DNA of 59,576 nt from positions 33,436 to 93,011 of the forward strand of contig PXRQ01000043.1 of the NCBI GenBank assembly GCA_003022005.1, written 5' to 3'. Positions 9,083 through 18,083 of this stretch are shown one piece after another (the first letter of the stretch is position 1; each line of letters opens with the position of its first letter). The position numbers were made by a program, and so were the translations under genes. A model generated the notes under the pieces. The model saw nothing but the letters and a program-made list of their open reading frames with translations, was not told the origin of the DNA and ran no database searches. This stretch comes from Halobacteriales archaeon QS_5_70_15. GTDB taxonomy: Archaea > Halobacteriota > Halobacteria > Halobacteriales > Haloarculaceae.

Positions 9083-10144
9083 TCAATCCGGAGGGTTCTC
9101 ACTCTTTACGGATGTATCGTGCACGTAGTCCTTCCGGGTTCGCCGGAGCACGATCTGTGAGAGGATGTGGAACGCGGTCGGTGGGAACAGCATTCGTGGG
9201 GCCTGGGCAAGGAGGCTCCGCGAAAACGAGTGGGAGCGGAGTTTGTTCGCGACCGTCCGCACACCGGTCCGACCGGTGTAGCGGTGGGGGGTCTCGAAGC
9301 GGTTCGACCGGAGCGCCGACCGCTCGGCTTCACTCTCGCCGTACCGCGACAGGATCTCCTCGATGTACGGCGATTCCCGGTCGAACGCCTCGCGACTCAG
9401 CTCCCTGACGACGGTGAAGAACGCGCTACAGGCAGCCCCGATGTTGTTCTCGTCGACAGCGTCGAGGAACGTCCGGAACTCCCGGTTGGAGAACCCCTGC
9501 AGCATGAGAACGGCTGCGTAGAACTCCTTCAGCAGGAACAGCTGTTCGGTGATGGAGTGAATGACGAGGATTGCGAGGTCGTCCGGGCGGGAGACACACG
9601 GGACGGTCACGCCGTCCCGCTCGCGGGGCTCGATCCGCTCCCTGACCGTCTCGCGGTCGAAGTAGACGACCCGCTGCAATGAGAATGAGTCCTGAACGTC
9701 GAGCTGGATGCTCGTTTCGGGATCGAGGACGTCAAACGACGAGTGGGAACGGCCGCAGAACTCGTAGCCCGCCGCGAGGAAGTGCTCCTCAAGCTTGTCC
9801 AAAGTGGGCGAGAACACGATGAAGTCGAGGTCCTTCGAGTCGACGGGAACGGCGTGCGAGGACTTCACCAGCGCGTACTCGGCGCCTGGTGGCATGCGTT
9901 CGGTCGCCCGTTCGAGCGCCCGGGCCTGTCGCTCTTGGAAGTCGCGGCGATCCTCCCACTCCGGCGTTAGCTTCGAGAGGTCCCCCTCGTCGCGGAGCAC
10001 GCGGACGTACAGCGAACCGACCTTGTTTCGTCTCGCTAACGAGTACAGTTCGCTCGACTCGGTCGTGTCGAGCGGTTTCAGTTCCCCGGCCTCGTCGGGG
10101 TATCCGACCGACCGTAGCAGCGCTATCGTCGGATCCGTATGCAT
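9083..10144 (-). CDS. Nucleotidyltransferase-fold protein of a polysaccharide locus
   Basis: A 353-residue protein resembling the uncharacterised nucleotidyltransferase group (NTP_transf_5 type) often found in surface-polysaccharide operons. EYALVKSSHAVPVDSKDLDF gives the DxD pair (residues about 98-110), and SIQLDVQDS supplies a candidate third acidic residue (about 150). The C-terminal half is helical with a conserved ITEQLFLLKEF stretch. It is the first gene of the operon: the TATA box lies near 10181, and three genes follow with overlaps or short gaps. The reaction is unknown; transfer of a nucleotide or sugar-phosphate group is only inferred from the fold. Confidence 0.65.
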   Translation of the reverse strand: MHTDPTIALLRSVGYPDEAGELKPLDTTESSELYSLARRNKVGSLYVRVLRDEGDLSKLTPEWEDRRDFQERQARALERATERMPPGAEYALVKSSHAVPVDSKDLDFIVFSPTLDKLEEHFLAAGYEFCGRSHSSFDVLDPETSIQLDVQDSFSLQRVVYFDRETVRERIEPRERDGVTVPCVSRPDDLAILVIHSITEQLFLLKEFYAAVLMLQGFSNREFRTFLDAVDENNIGAACSAFFTVVRELSREAFDRESPYIEEILSRYGESEAERSALRSNRFETPHRYTGRTGVRTVANKLRSHSFSRSLLAQAPRMLFPPTAFHILSQIVLRRTRKDYVHDTSVKSENPPD

Positions 10145-10175
10145 GTGATCGATACATCCTGCTCGTCGACCGCGT

Positions 10176-10186
10176 CTTATAAAAAG
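10176..10186 (-). promoter_or_regulatory. TATA box of the polysaccharide operon
   Basis: The minus strand reads CTTTTTATAAG, centred 37 nt before the ATG at 10144. That spacing gives a leader of about ten bases. It is the only clear promoter before the four-gene run down to 6170. Confidence 0.55.
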
Positions 10187-10275
10187 TGTAGGAAAGCATC
10201 GTCGTGAGCACAGAGGCCCTCATCAACTATCAGTCCCCACGTACCTACGAGAGCGGAGACCCCGTCCCCCGATGA

Positions 10276-10858
10276 TATGAGGTAACCGACACCGTTCTCC
10301 ATGGCGTCGTGCGTTCTGCGGACGTCGACCGGCTCTACCGGTTCATCGCACACGCGCTCTATCAAGGATACCCCGAGTCAAAGGCCGCGATGTTGCTCGG
10401 TGGGAGTGAAAACGGGAAAACGACACTCCTGAACCTCGTCGAGACATTCCCCGGGGAGTTCAACGTCGCTCACGAGCCGCTCAAGAAGCTCAACGAGCAC
10501 GAGTGGGTGCCCGCGCGGCTGAACGGGAGGCTCGCGAATATCGACGCGGACATGAGCGATCAACCGCCGGACAGCATGGGGATGTTCGAGCGGCTCACCG
10601 GCGGCGACCCCATCCACGGCGAGGTGGCATTCGAGGAGCCGGTGAAGTTCACCAATCATGCGACGCTGATGTTCGCCTGTAACAGGATGCCGGTCCTCGA
10701 CGACGATACGCGGGGGAAGGCGGCGGTGGCAGCTCATCCAGTTCCCGGACGTGTTACGTGTTCGACAAGCGCGACCCGGACGCGAAGGACCCCGAGCCGA
10801 CGGAGTTCCTCGAGGAGTGCCTGTTCGACGAGGCGGAGTTTGCGAGCCTCCTCGCTCG
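10276..10858 (+). pseudogene. Relic of a P4-type (D5-like) primase/helicase
   Basis: A fragment of the superfamily 3 helicase domain of plasmid and phage primases. The frame opens after a stop at 10273 without a start codon and reads VDRLYRFIAHALYQGYPESK, then Walker A MLLGGSENGKTTLLNLVE and Walker B-like LANIDADMSDQPPDS. KFTNHATLMFACNRMPVLDD follows. A frameshift near 10715-10735 then moves the match to the frame containing FPDVFDKRDPDAKDPEPTEF. The whole N-terminal primase part and the C-terminus are absent. It is the remains of an integrated plasmid or virus. Confidence 0.75.
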
Positions 10859-11182
10859 TCGTTCCCGTTGCCGGACGGGCACGCGTTCCCGGGGGGCGGT
10901 CGGGTCGGGGGACGGGTGCGCCGCAAACGGGACGAACGGGCGGTTCCCGAGGACCCCCGTGGCCGCACTCGGCTGTCGGGCTACTCGGACGGGTCGGGTC
11001 GACGTGTGATCGGAAGCTGGCATCGTGGTCACCGGTAGATCGCGGGATCACCGTACCGACGCTCGCCGAGGTATCGAACCGTTATCAGGGGGCGCGAACC
11101 GGCCCTCGCCGCCGTTCGACCGGCATCGCCCGGTATCTGACACGACCAGCGGATTGATATAGGGCCCTCTCAGATGTGATGC

Positions 11183-11437
11183 ATGAACGATTTAGAGGGC
11201 GGAACGGGAAGCTGGGAGGAGGATGACGACGAGACGCCGGCCGACGAGGTGGTTCGGGTCGTCGCCGAGAGCGAGGGGACGACCGCGCGCGGCATCGCCA
11301 CCGCGCTCCGGTACCAGGTCGAGGACGTCGAGGACATCCTCGAGGACCTCCGGGCCAACGGCGAGGTCGAGAAGGACGCCGACGGGATGTGGGTAGTGCC
11401 CGACGCGGCCGGCCCGGACGACCCCTACATCTTCTAG
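11183..11437 (+). CDS. Small acidic winged-helix protein
   Basis: An 84-residue acidic protein. Residues about 20-72 read as a winged helix: two helices (DEVVRVVAESEGTTARGIAT and YQVEDVEDILEDLRANG) and a short wing (VEKDADGMWVVP). This is the general form of haloarchaeal MarR/ArsR-like DNA-binding proteins. A DNA-binding role is inferred, and the target is unknown. Its stop codon shares bases with the stop of the convergent symporter gene (CTAG at 11434-11437). Confidence 0.6.
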   Translation: MNDLEGGTGSWEEDDDETPADEVVRVVAESEGTTARGIATALRYQVEDVEDILEDLRANGEVEKDADGMWVVPDAAGPDDPYIF

Positions 11438-12900
11438 TCCGCCCGGAGCCTCTCGAAGTAGACCGTGCGGTCCTCCTCGACGGCGGGCGAGGTGACCAGC
11501 GAAACTCCCACGGTGAGCACGAGTCCGAGGAGCATCCCGACGACGCTCGCCTGCCAGCCGCCGAAGTAGGCCCCGGGAACGAACGGGAGGAAGACGCTCC
11601 CGAGGTAGAACGCCTGGCTGCCGCCGACGCCCGCGACCATCCCGGTTCTGGTCGTGCGGGCCCAGTAGAGCGCGACCATCACGGGGAGCGCGAGCTGTGC
11701 GAACCCGCCGAACGCCGTGTTGCCGATCTCGACGAGCGTCCCTGGCGCGTACAGCGACGCGACAAAAGAGAGGGTGGCGAACGCGGCGACGCCGGCACGG
11801 GCCACGAGGTCCTCCCGGGTGGCGTTCTCTACTAATGGCCGGTAGATGTCCCGGGTGAGGTACGACGACCCCGAGAGGAGCATCGAGTCCGAGGAGGACA
11901 TCATCGCGGCGAGCGCCCCCGCGATGACGAGCGCGGCGAACCACGCCGGCGTGTACTCGTTCAGCAGCGCGGGGACGACGTTGCCGCCCTCGGGGACCTG
12001 GACCCCGAGACCGACCGCCCAGGAGCCGAGCATGAACGCCGGGACGAACAGCAGGAGGACCAGCACCGGCCAGAGGGTGAACGTCCGCTTCAGCACCGTC
12101 TTCGAGCGGGCGGCGAAGAACCGCTGGTTGATCTGGGGGAACATCGTCACCCCGAACGCGATGCTCACGGCCGTCGAGATCATCCACTCGGGGGAGTAGA
12201 GCCCGCCGCCGAGGCGGAGGAACTCGGGGTTCGCGTCCGCGAGCGCGGCGGTCGCCTCGCCCGCACCGCCAACGGCCGAGAGGATCCACGCGACGGCGCC
12301 CCACACGAGCACGAGCATGAACGCCCCCTGGAGGGTGTCGGTCCAGGCGACCCCTCGCATCCCGGAGACGGCGACGTAGATCACCATGAACAGGGTGATG
12401 CCGCCGGCGCCGACCCAGAACGGGACCGCGCCGTCGGTGAGCCCGACGAGCGCCTGGCCGGCCCCCTTCTGCTGGAGCATCACGTACGGGAACAGCCAGA
12501 AGATCGAGATGCCGGCGACCAGTAGCCGCAGGCCCGTCGACCCGAAGCGATCCCCGAGCATCTCCCCGAGCGTGACGTAGCCGCCCTTCTTCCCGACGAG
12601 CCACTGCTTGTAGCCGACGACGTACCAGAGGACGGCGAACAGCACGCCGTCCATCAGCCCCATCCCGAGGATCCACTCGGGGCCCGCTGCGTACGCGAGG
12701 TTCGGCCCGCCGAAGAACGTGAACGCCGAGAGCAGGGTGGCGAACGTCGTGAACAGCAGGACGACCGTGCCCAGCGTGCGGCCGGCGAGGTAGTAGTCCT
12801 CGGCGGTGTTGGCCGTCAGCCGGTAGGCGATCAGGCCGATGGCCAGCGCGAGGGCGAGATAGCCCCCGAGCACCGCCGCCTGGGTGGCGAGCTGGCTCAT
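11434..12900 (-). CDS. Sodium:solute symporter family protein
   Basis: A 488-residue transporter of the SSS family with about 13 membrane segments. It starts with LGGYLALALAIGLIAYRL and the conserved TAEDYYLAGRTLG after the first segment. Family features are VSGMRGVAWTDTLQGAFML (the substrate/Na+ region) and MMSSSDSMLLSGSSYLTRDI near segment 9. The ATG at 12900 is one base from the stop of the upstream DUF3311 gene, a pairing common in prokaryotes, where the small protein is thought to be an accessory subunit. The substrate is unknown; monocarboxylate, pantothenate and proline relatives exist. Confidence 0.88.
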   Translation of the reverse strand: MSQLATQAAVLGGYLALALAIGLIAYRLTANTAEDYYLAGRTLGTVVLLFTTFATLLSAFTFFGGPNLAYAAGPEWILGMGLMDGVLFAVLWYVVGYKQWLVGKKGGYVTLGEMLGDRFGSTGLRLLVAGISIFWLFPYVMLQQKGAGQALVGLTDGAVPFWVGAGGITLFMVIYVAVSGMRGVAWTDTLQGAFMLVLVWGAVAWILSAVGGAGEATAALADANPEFLRLGGGLYSPEWMISTAVSIAFGVTMFPQINQRFFAARSKTVLKRTFTLWPVLVLLLFVPAFMLGSWAVGLGVQVPEGGNVVPALLNEYTPAWFAALVIAGALAAMMSSSDSMLLSGSSYLTRDIYRPLVENATREDLVARAGVAAFATLSFVASLYAPGTLVEIGNTAFGGFAQLALPVMVALYWARTTRTGMVAGVGGSQAFYLGSVFLPFVPGAYFGGWQASVVGMLLGLVLTVGVSLVTSPAVEEDRTVYFERLRAD

Positions 12901-12901
12901 C

Positions 12902-13114
12902 TCAGGCACCCTCCTCGATGCCGACACCCCACGCGCGGTTCGCGAACAGCCCGAAGACGGCCGCCGTCAGCGCCATCCACCCGACGTGCCACCAGAGCCA
13001 CACCGGCAGGCCGAACGCCACGGTCGCGTCCCGCCAGAGGAACCACGGGGTCGCGAGGGCGATCAGGACGAGGGCGACGACGCCCCACAGGACTTTCTCC
13101 GTGCTTCCGACCAT
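12902..13114 (-). CDS. DUF3311 family small membrane protein
   Basis: A 70-residue protein with two membrane segments (residues 7-25 and 35-60). LATPWFLWRDATVAFGLPVW and WWHVGWM are typical of DUF3311. These proteins are encoded immediately upstream of SSS symporters, as here with a one-base gap, and are presumed partners of them. Confidence 0.8.
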   Translation of the reverse strand: MVGSTEKVLWGVVALVLIALATPWFLWRDATVAFGLPVWLWWHVGWMALTAAVFGLFANRAWGVGIEEGA

Positions 13115-13339
13115 GTTGGTGGGGGTTAGTCACCCATCGTTCCTAAGTGTTACTGATTATTCGTTCTCATCCCATATTTGAAGAATAATTTTCTTCACCT
13201 TGCCGGGGACGGGAGGGACCGTCCGACGCCGGCCCCACCGGACCGGTGGCGGCTACCGCGGCCCGCCGGAAGCCGAACGGTCCCCCGTCGGCGGGGAGGG
13301 CTCCGGTTTCCCAGACCGAGGAGCCGACGGCGGCCGGTG

Positions 13340-13687
13340 TCAGTAGACCCGCGTGCCGTCCGGGACCCCGCGCTCGGTCGTGAGGTGGATCACCCCTCCG
13401 TCCCCGCCGTCGACGCCGGTGACGAGACACTCCGAGTCGAACCCCGCGACGGTGACGGTCCCGAGGTTGACGACCGCGACCACCTGCGACCCGACCAGTT
13501 CCGCCGGATCGTAGCGCTCGGTCAGACCGGCGGCGGACTGCCTGGTCTCGGTCCCGAAGTCCACGGTCAGTCTGTACAGGTCCTTGCGGGCCTCGGGGAA
13601 CGGTTCGGCGCTCGTCACCGTTCCGACGCGCATCTCGACGTCCTCGAGGAACCGTGAGGGGTCGATGTCGGGTTCGTCGATACCCAT
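13340..13687 (-). CDS. tRNA-binding (CsaA/EMAPII-like) domain protein
   Basis: A 115-residue OB-fold protein. FLEDVEMRVGTVTSAEPFPE and ARKDLYRLTVDFG, then YDPAELVGSQVVAVVNLGTV and FDSECLVTGV, are the conserved parts of the free-standing tRNA-binding domain found in CsaA and at the C-terminus of methionyl-tRNA synthetase. It probably binds tRNA elbows or acts as an export-related chaperone. The start at 13687 is chosen because the longer N-terminal extension is low-complexity and unconserved. The gene is divergent from dnaG. Confidence 0.8.
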   Translation of the reverse strand: MGIDEPDIDPSRFLEDVEMRVGTVTSAEPFPEARKDLYRLTVDFGTETRQSAAGLTERYDPAELVGSQVVAVVNLGTVTVAGFDSECLVTGVDGGDGGVIHLTTERGVPDGTRVY

Positions 13688-13903
13688 GTCCGGCGGGTCG
13701 GGTCTCGGGGACTTGACTCGTTCCCCCGGTCGCCGGACGGGATCGACGGCATCGCGGCGGCCCACGAACGCCGACGAGTGCCGGGGAACGGTCACGAGCG
13801 GCGGTCCGTGCGCTTTAACCGTCGAGCGCACGTCCGTATCTGATGACCATGCGTCCACTCATGGTCGATTCACCGTACACGCCCCTCGCGGGGGGATTCA
13901 CCC

Positions 13904-15349
13904 ATGCAGGACACAGCCAAGTACCTCATTCACGCGGACATCACGGCGGACGGGGTGGTTGAGCGCAACGACGTCGTCGGGGCGGTCTTCGGGCAGACCG
14001 AGGGCCTCCTCGGGAACGAACTGGAGATCCGGGACCTCCAGGAGTCCTCGAAGGTCGGCCGCATCGACGTCGAGATCGCCAGCGAGGGCGGCCAGTCGTT
14101 CGGCGAGCTCACCATCGCCACGAGCCTCGACAGGGTCGAGACGGCGATCCTGGCGGCGGCCCTCGAAACCATCGACCGGATCGGCCCCTGTCGGTCGATG
14201 ATCGAGGTTCGGAACATCGAGGACGTCCGGTCGGCCCGCCGGCGCGAGGTGGTCGACAGGGCAAAGCGGCTCCTCCAGGAGTCGTTCGACGGCTCGGTGA
14301 TGAGCAGCGACGAGCTCATCGAGGAGGTCCGCCGGTCCGTCCGGGTCGAGGACATCACCGAGTACGAGGGCTACCCCGCGGGCCCCCGGGTCGAGGAGTC
14401 CGACGCGGTCATCGTCGTCGAGGGGCGGGCTGACGTCCTCCAGCTGCTCAAGTACGGCGTCAAGAACGCGATCGCGGTCGAGGGGACGGACGTCCCCGAC
14501 GCGGTGGCGGACCTCACCCGCGAGAAGACCGTCACGGCGTTCCTCGACGGCGATCGCGGGGGCGACCTCATCCTCAAGGAGCTCACGCAGGTCGGCGACA
14601 TCGACTTCGTCGCCACCGCGCCCGAGGGCCGGTCGGTCGAGGACCTCGACCGCCACCAGGTGATGGCCGCGCTCCGCGAGAAGGTCACCTACGGGGAGTT
14701 CATCGACCGTCGCGACGCCGAGACGAGCGAGGGGCTCGCCGCGACCGACGGGAGCACCGTTCCCGCCCCCGCCGGGGACGGGTCGTCGACCGACGAGTCA
14801 CGGACCGAGCAGTCGGTCGGCGAATCCGAGCCCACCGTCGACCCCTCGACGGACGCCGAGCCCGCCCGGGAGACCGGGGAGCCCGACGGGACCGCGGAAC
14901 CGGACGGGACAGCCGAGGGAGGACCCCCGTCCGAGGAGTCGACGGCCGACAGTGAACCGGACGGGGAAGCCGGCGACGCCGAACCGGACGGGGAGGCCGG
15001 CGAGGCCGTCGGCGAGTCCGAACCGGAGGACGGATCGGTCGAGCCCGCGACCCTCCGGGGGCACGTCCGGGAGGTCGTCGAGGAGGGTCGCGGGGTGGCG
15101 CGACTGCTCGACGCCGAGATGACGACGCTCGCCGAGGGGGACGCGGCGGAGGCGTTCGACCTCGTTCGGGACGCCGAGCGGGTCCCCGCGGTGCTCGTCC
15201 TCGACGGCGGACTCGACCAGCGGGTGCTCGACGTCTGCGCCCAGCGCGGCGTCGAACAGGTCGTCGCCCGCTCGGAGGGTGACTTCGTCAAGAAGCCGAC
15301 CGGCGTCCGGGTCATGACCGCCGAGCAGCTCCTCCAGCCGGCGGAGTGA
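13904..15349 (+). CDS. dnaG: Archaeal DnaG-type primase
   Basis: A 481-residue archaeal DnaG homologue. The N-terminus DTAKYLIHADITADGVVERN and QTEGLLGNELEIRDLQ is the archaeal-specific domain. The TOPRIM core begins DAVIVVEGRADVLQLLKYGV (catalytic Glu, residue about 173) with FLDGDRGGDLILKEL (DxD-like, about 215) and VATAPEGRSVEDL. Residues about 275-385 form an acidic, Pro/Gly-rich linker with repeated EPDG-type units, common in halophiles. A conserved C-terminal domain ends MTAEQLLQPAE. The protein makes short RNA primers in vitro and associates with the archaeal RNA exosome. Confidence 0.93.
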   Translation: MQDTAKYLIHADITADGVVERNDVVGAVFGQTEGLLGNELEIRDLQESSKVGRIDVEIASEGGQSFGELTIATSLDRVETAILAAALETIDRIGPCRSMIEVRNIEDVRSARRREVVDRAKRLLQESFDGSVMSSDELIEEVRRSVRVEDITEYEGYPAGPRVEESDAVIVVEGRADVLQLLKYGVKNAIAVEGTDVPDAVADLTREKTVTAFLDGDRGGDLILKELTQVGDIDFVATAPEGRSVEDLDRHQVMAALREKVTYGEFIDRRDAETSEGLAATDGSTVPAPAGDGSSTDESRTEQSVGESEPTVDPSTDAEPARETGEPDGTAEPDGTAEGGPPSEESTADSEPDGEAGDAEPDGEAGEAVGESEPEDGSVEPATLRGHVREVVEEGRGVARLLDAEMTTLAEGDAAEAFDLVRDAERVPAVLVLDGGLDQRVLDVCAQRGVEQVVARSEGDFVKKPTGVRVMTAEQLLQPAE

Positions 15350-15458
15350 GCCCGCGGCCGCCCGGCGGGCGACGGCTCCCGTTCGTCGCGTTCCCCGCCG
15401 GCCACGGTACCCGGCTCCACACCCCCTCCGGGCACGTCGGCACACCGGGTCGTCCGGC

Positions 15459-15932
15459 CTACAGCCGACGGCCGTACAGCACCCCGTCGCCGTCCCCGTA
15501 GTGGTCCGGCAGCTCCCGGCGGGGTTCGAACCCGGCGGCCTCGTAGAACGCCCGTGCCCGGTCGTCGTCCGCCCTCGCCGTCAGTCGGAGCTCGTCGTGG
15601 TCGGCCAGCCGGTCGAGGAGCGCCGACAGGAGCGCCGAGCCGTGGCCGCGCCGGCGACGGGCGGGCGCGACGGCGAGTTCGGCGAGGTAGGCCGCTTCCC
15701 CCTCGCCGTCGCGCATCGCGAGCGCGTACCCGACGGGGTCGGCCCGGGTCGCCGTCGGCGCTCCCGTCACGTCCGTCGCGTCCGCCGCGCCCGGTTCGGC
15801 GGCTACGAGGACGAGCCCGGCCCCCCGAACGGCGACCTCGAGCAGGAGCGGCGGGGCCTCGCGGAGCGACGCCGCGCGGACGGCCGACAGCCGCGGGAGG
15901 TCGTCGGGTCGGGCCTCGCGGACCGTCGTCAT
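15459..15932 (-). CDS. GNAT-family N-acetyltransferase
   Basis: A 157-residue acetyl-CoA-dependent acyltransferase. AELAVAPARRRRGHGSALLS (residues about 85-105) is the acetyl-CoA pyrophosphate loop (R/Q-x-x-G-x-G/A). RAFYEAAGFEPRRELPDHYG is motif B. The acceptor is not predictable. Its start overlaps the stop of the upstream DUF92 gene in ATGA, so the two form an operon. Residues 45-65 are an Ala/Thr-rich insertion. Confidence 0.85.
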   Translation of the reverse strand: MTTVREARPDDLPRLSAVRAASLREAPPLLLEVAVRGAGLVLVAAEPGAADATDVTGAPTATRADPVGYALAMRDGEGEAAYLAELAVAPARRRRGHGSALLSALLDRLADHDELRLTARADDDRARAFYEAAGFEPRRELPDHYGDGDGVLYGRRL

Positions 15933-17323
15933 AGGGGGAGCGGGAGCGGGAGCGACATGGACAGCGAGAGCCGGACGGCGCCGACCGCGACGGCGAGAAG
16001 CGCGCCGGCGACGGCGCCGCCGAGGGTGGCGAGGAGGTTCACCGACTGGTTGCCGAGGGCGCCTCCCTCGAGGGTGGCCCCGAGGATGCTGTCGACGGTC
16101 ATTCCGACGAACCCCCCGGCGAGAACGACCAGCGTCGCCGTCGGCCCGAGGTCGAACGCGACCGCCGCGATGCCGGCGATGACGCCCGCCCCGGCGAGCC
16201 CCGCGAGCTCGCCCTGCCAGGTGACCGCGCCGTCGGTCCCCGGCTCCACGCGTTCGAGCGTCGTCACGAGCCGGGGGCCGTTGTAGAGGCCGCCGATCTC
16301 CGAGGAGAGCGTGTCGGCCATCGCGGTCGCGACGCTCCCGGCGTAGGCGAACAGGAACAGCGCGGGCGGGACCCCCGCGCGCTCGGAGGCGGCGAACGCG
16401 AGGACGGCCACGAGCGCGACGGCCGCGTTCGCGAGGACGTTCCCCGATCCGCGCGCGCCCTCGTTGTCCTCGGCGATGCCGCGTTCGCGCTTCTGCTCGT
16501 AGCGGAACTTCGAGGAGAGGCCGCCGATCCCGAAGAAGGTGATCAGCAGCGCGAACCAGCCGTAGCCGCCGAGCACGACCGCGAGGAAGGCGAGCAGGAC
16601 GCCGGTGAGCATCCCCTGTAGCGAGGCCGTCTCGAGCTTGTAGGCCACGTAGCCGAAGAAGACGCTCACGGCGAGGCCGACGAGCACCCGGTCGGGGGCG
16701 ACCGCCGGGTCGAGTTCGACCAGTCCCCAGAGGAACAGCGTCACCGAGAGGAGCACGAGCGGATCGTCCCGCTCGAACAGCATCGACCGCAGTAGGGCGG
16801 CGAACAGCGCCCCCGAGGCGGCGAGGAACAGCACGGGCTCGACGTCGCCGGTCGTGGCGAGCGACCCCGTGGCGACGGCTTTTCCCCCGAGGAAGCCGGC
16901 GGCCCCCGCGAGGGTACCGCCGACGGCGAAGCCGGTCGTCGCGACGAACGGGTCGACCGAGTCGACCGCCGCGCGGACCGCCTCCTTGGCGAGGTTCCCG
17001 GCGGCGAGGACGGCCACTCCGGCGACGAAGGTCTCGACGGGGAGGCCGAACCGGGTGGCGAGGATGGCGAGGCCGGCGGCCGCCAGCGCGAAGCCGGCGA
17101 GGCCGTAGAGCCGCCGTTCCTCGTAGTCGCCGGGGCGAGCCAGGAGACCGAACAGCCGGCCGTCGTCGACCGCGTAGAGGGCCGTCCCCGCGACGGCGAC
17201 GAACGGGAGCGTCGCGACGGCGGTCGCCGGGAGCGGGCTCAGCCGCCCGGTCGCGGCCGGGGCGAGGAGCGAGAGCGCCCCCACGGCGACGAACGCCGCC
17301 GCCCGCCGCACGTTGCTCGTCAC
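15929..17323 (-). CDS. DUF92 family membrane protein
   Basis: A 464-residue polytopic membrane protein. The C-terminal half has the DUF92 (TMEM19-like) signature: GIGGLSSKFRYEQKRERGIA, GSGNVLANAAVALVAVLAF, ATAMADTLSSEIG and GMTVDSILGATLEG. The N-terminal half adds several more membrane segments, as is usual in haloarchaea. In plants a DUF92 protein (VTE6) is a phytyl-phosphate kinase, so a prenyl-phosphate role is conceivable here next to two cis-prenyltransferase genes, but that is inference. GTG at 17323 begins the conserved protein. The C-terminus is a simple-sequence tail of alternating Leu and Pro. Confidence 0.85.
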   Translation of the reverse strand: MTSNVRRAAAFVAVGALSLLAPAATGRLSPLPATAVATLPFVAVAGTALYAVDDGRLFGLLARPGDYEERRLYGLAGFALAAAGLAILATRFGLPVETFVAGVAVLAAGNLAKEAVRAAVDSVDPFVATTGFAVGGTLAGAAGFLGGKAVATGSLATTGDVEPVLFLAASGALFAALLRSMLFERDDPLVLLSVTLFLWGLVELDPAVAPDRVLVGLAVSVFFGYVAYKLETASLQGMLTGVLLAFLAVVLGGYGWFALLITFFGIGGLSSKFRYEQKRERGIAEDNEGARGSGNVLANAAVALVAVLAFAASERAGVPPALFLFAYAGSVATAMADTLSSEIGGLYNGPRLVTTLERVEPGTDGAVTWQGELAGLAGAGVIAGIAAVAFDLGPTATLVVLAGGFVGMTVDSILGATLEGGALGNQSVNLLATLGGAVAGALLAVAVGAVRLSLSMSLPLPLPL

Positions 17324-17446
17324 GACCCGTCGGTTCCCCCGAGGCGCACTTAACCGTCCCGATACTACAGTTCGCACCCGTCGAGCCGGCGGTCGCGGCC
17401 GCTCCTGACCGTACGACTTAGGGATCACCCGCACGCACGGGCCGCC

Positions 17447-18055
17447 GTGGGCCTGTACGACCGGTATCTCGGTGCCCGTATCCGGCTCAGCGACGCCGAA
17501 ACCCCCGACCGGGTCGTGCTGATCATCACCGAGCGGGACCTGCTCGAGCCGGGTGCGTACGACACGCTCGCGGAGTTCCTCCGGTGGGCGTTCGAGTTCG
17601 GCGCCGAGCGGGTCACCGTCTCGGTGAGCGTCCTCGACGGGTCGGTCGTCCCGACGCTCCGGCGGGCGTTCGCCGAACTCGACTCCCCGCGGGAGATGGC
17701 CGTCCGGTCGCCGGAGGACGAGGAGTCCGCCGACGCCCCCGTCCAGGTGTCCATCGGTCTCGGTGGGAAGGCCGAGTTCGCCGCCGCCGTCCGGGGCGTC
17801 GCAGAGGAGGTCGACGCCGGCGACCTCTCGCCGGAAGACATCGACGCCGGGGACATCGAGGCCGAACTCGTCTTCCCCGAGGACCCCGACCTCGTGATCA
17901 AGACCGGCGCCGAGCGGCTCTCGGATTTCATGATCTGGCAGTCGGTCTACTCGGAGCTCTACTTCACCGACGTCAACTGGCGGGACTTCAGGCGGCGGGA
18001 CTACCTCCGGGCGCTCAGGGACTTCCAGGAGCGCCAGCGGCGGTTTGGACGGTGA
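17447..18055 (+). CDS. Cis-prenyltransferase-like protein without the catalytic motif
   Basis: A 202-residue homologue of undecaprenyl diphosphate synthase. The C-terminal part is well conserved: DLVIKTGAERLSDFMIWQSV, YSELYFTDVNWRDF and the end FQERQRRFGR, which holds the R-x-G motif. At the N-terminus the pyrophosphate-binding DGNxR motif is missing; RVVLIITERDLLEPG stands in its place. The first Arg of RTGGE is Lys. It therefore looks like the NgBR/Nus1-type subunit of a heteromeric enzyme, with the complete paralogue at 18413-19345 as possible partner. It starts at GTG 17447. Confidence 0.8.
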   Translation: MGLYDRYLGARIRLSDAETPDRVVLIITERDLLEPGAYDTLAEFLRWAFEFGAERVTVSVSVLDGSVVPTLRRAFAELDSPREMAVRSPEDEESADAPVQVSIGLGGKAEFAAAVRGVAEEVDAGDLSPEDIDAGDIEAELVFPEDPDLVIKTGAERLSDFMIWQSVYSELYFTDVNWRDFRRRDYLRALRDFQERQRRFGR

Positions 18056-18083
18056 GTGGAGCGAGCCGTCCAAACCCCGCTGG
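18034..18083 (+). terminator. Strong hairpin across the stop codon of the cis-prenyltransferase-like gene
   Basis: The arms around positions 18034-18052 and 18067-18083 (GGTTTGGACGG against CCGTCCAAACC, extended by CCAGCGG/CCGCTGG) can pair around a 14-base loop that contains the TGA stop. Haloarchaeal termination usually relies on T-tracts, and none is seen here, so a terminator role is only a suggestion. Confidence 0.3.
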
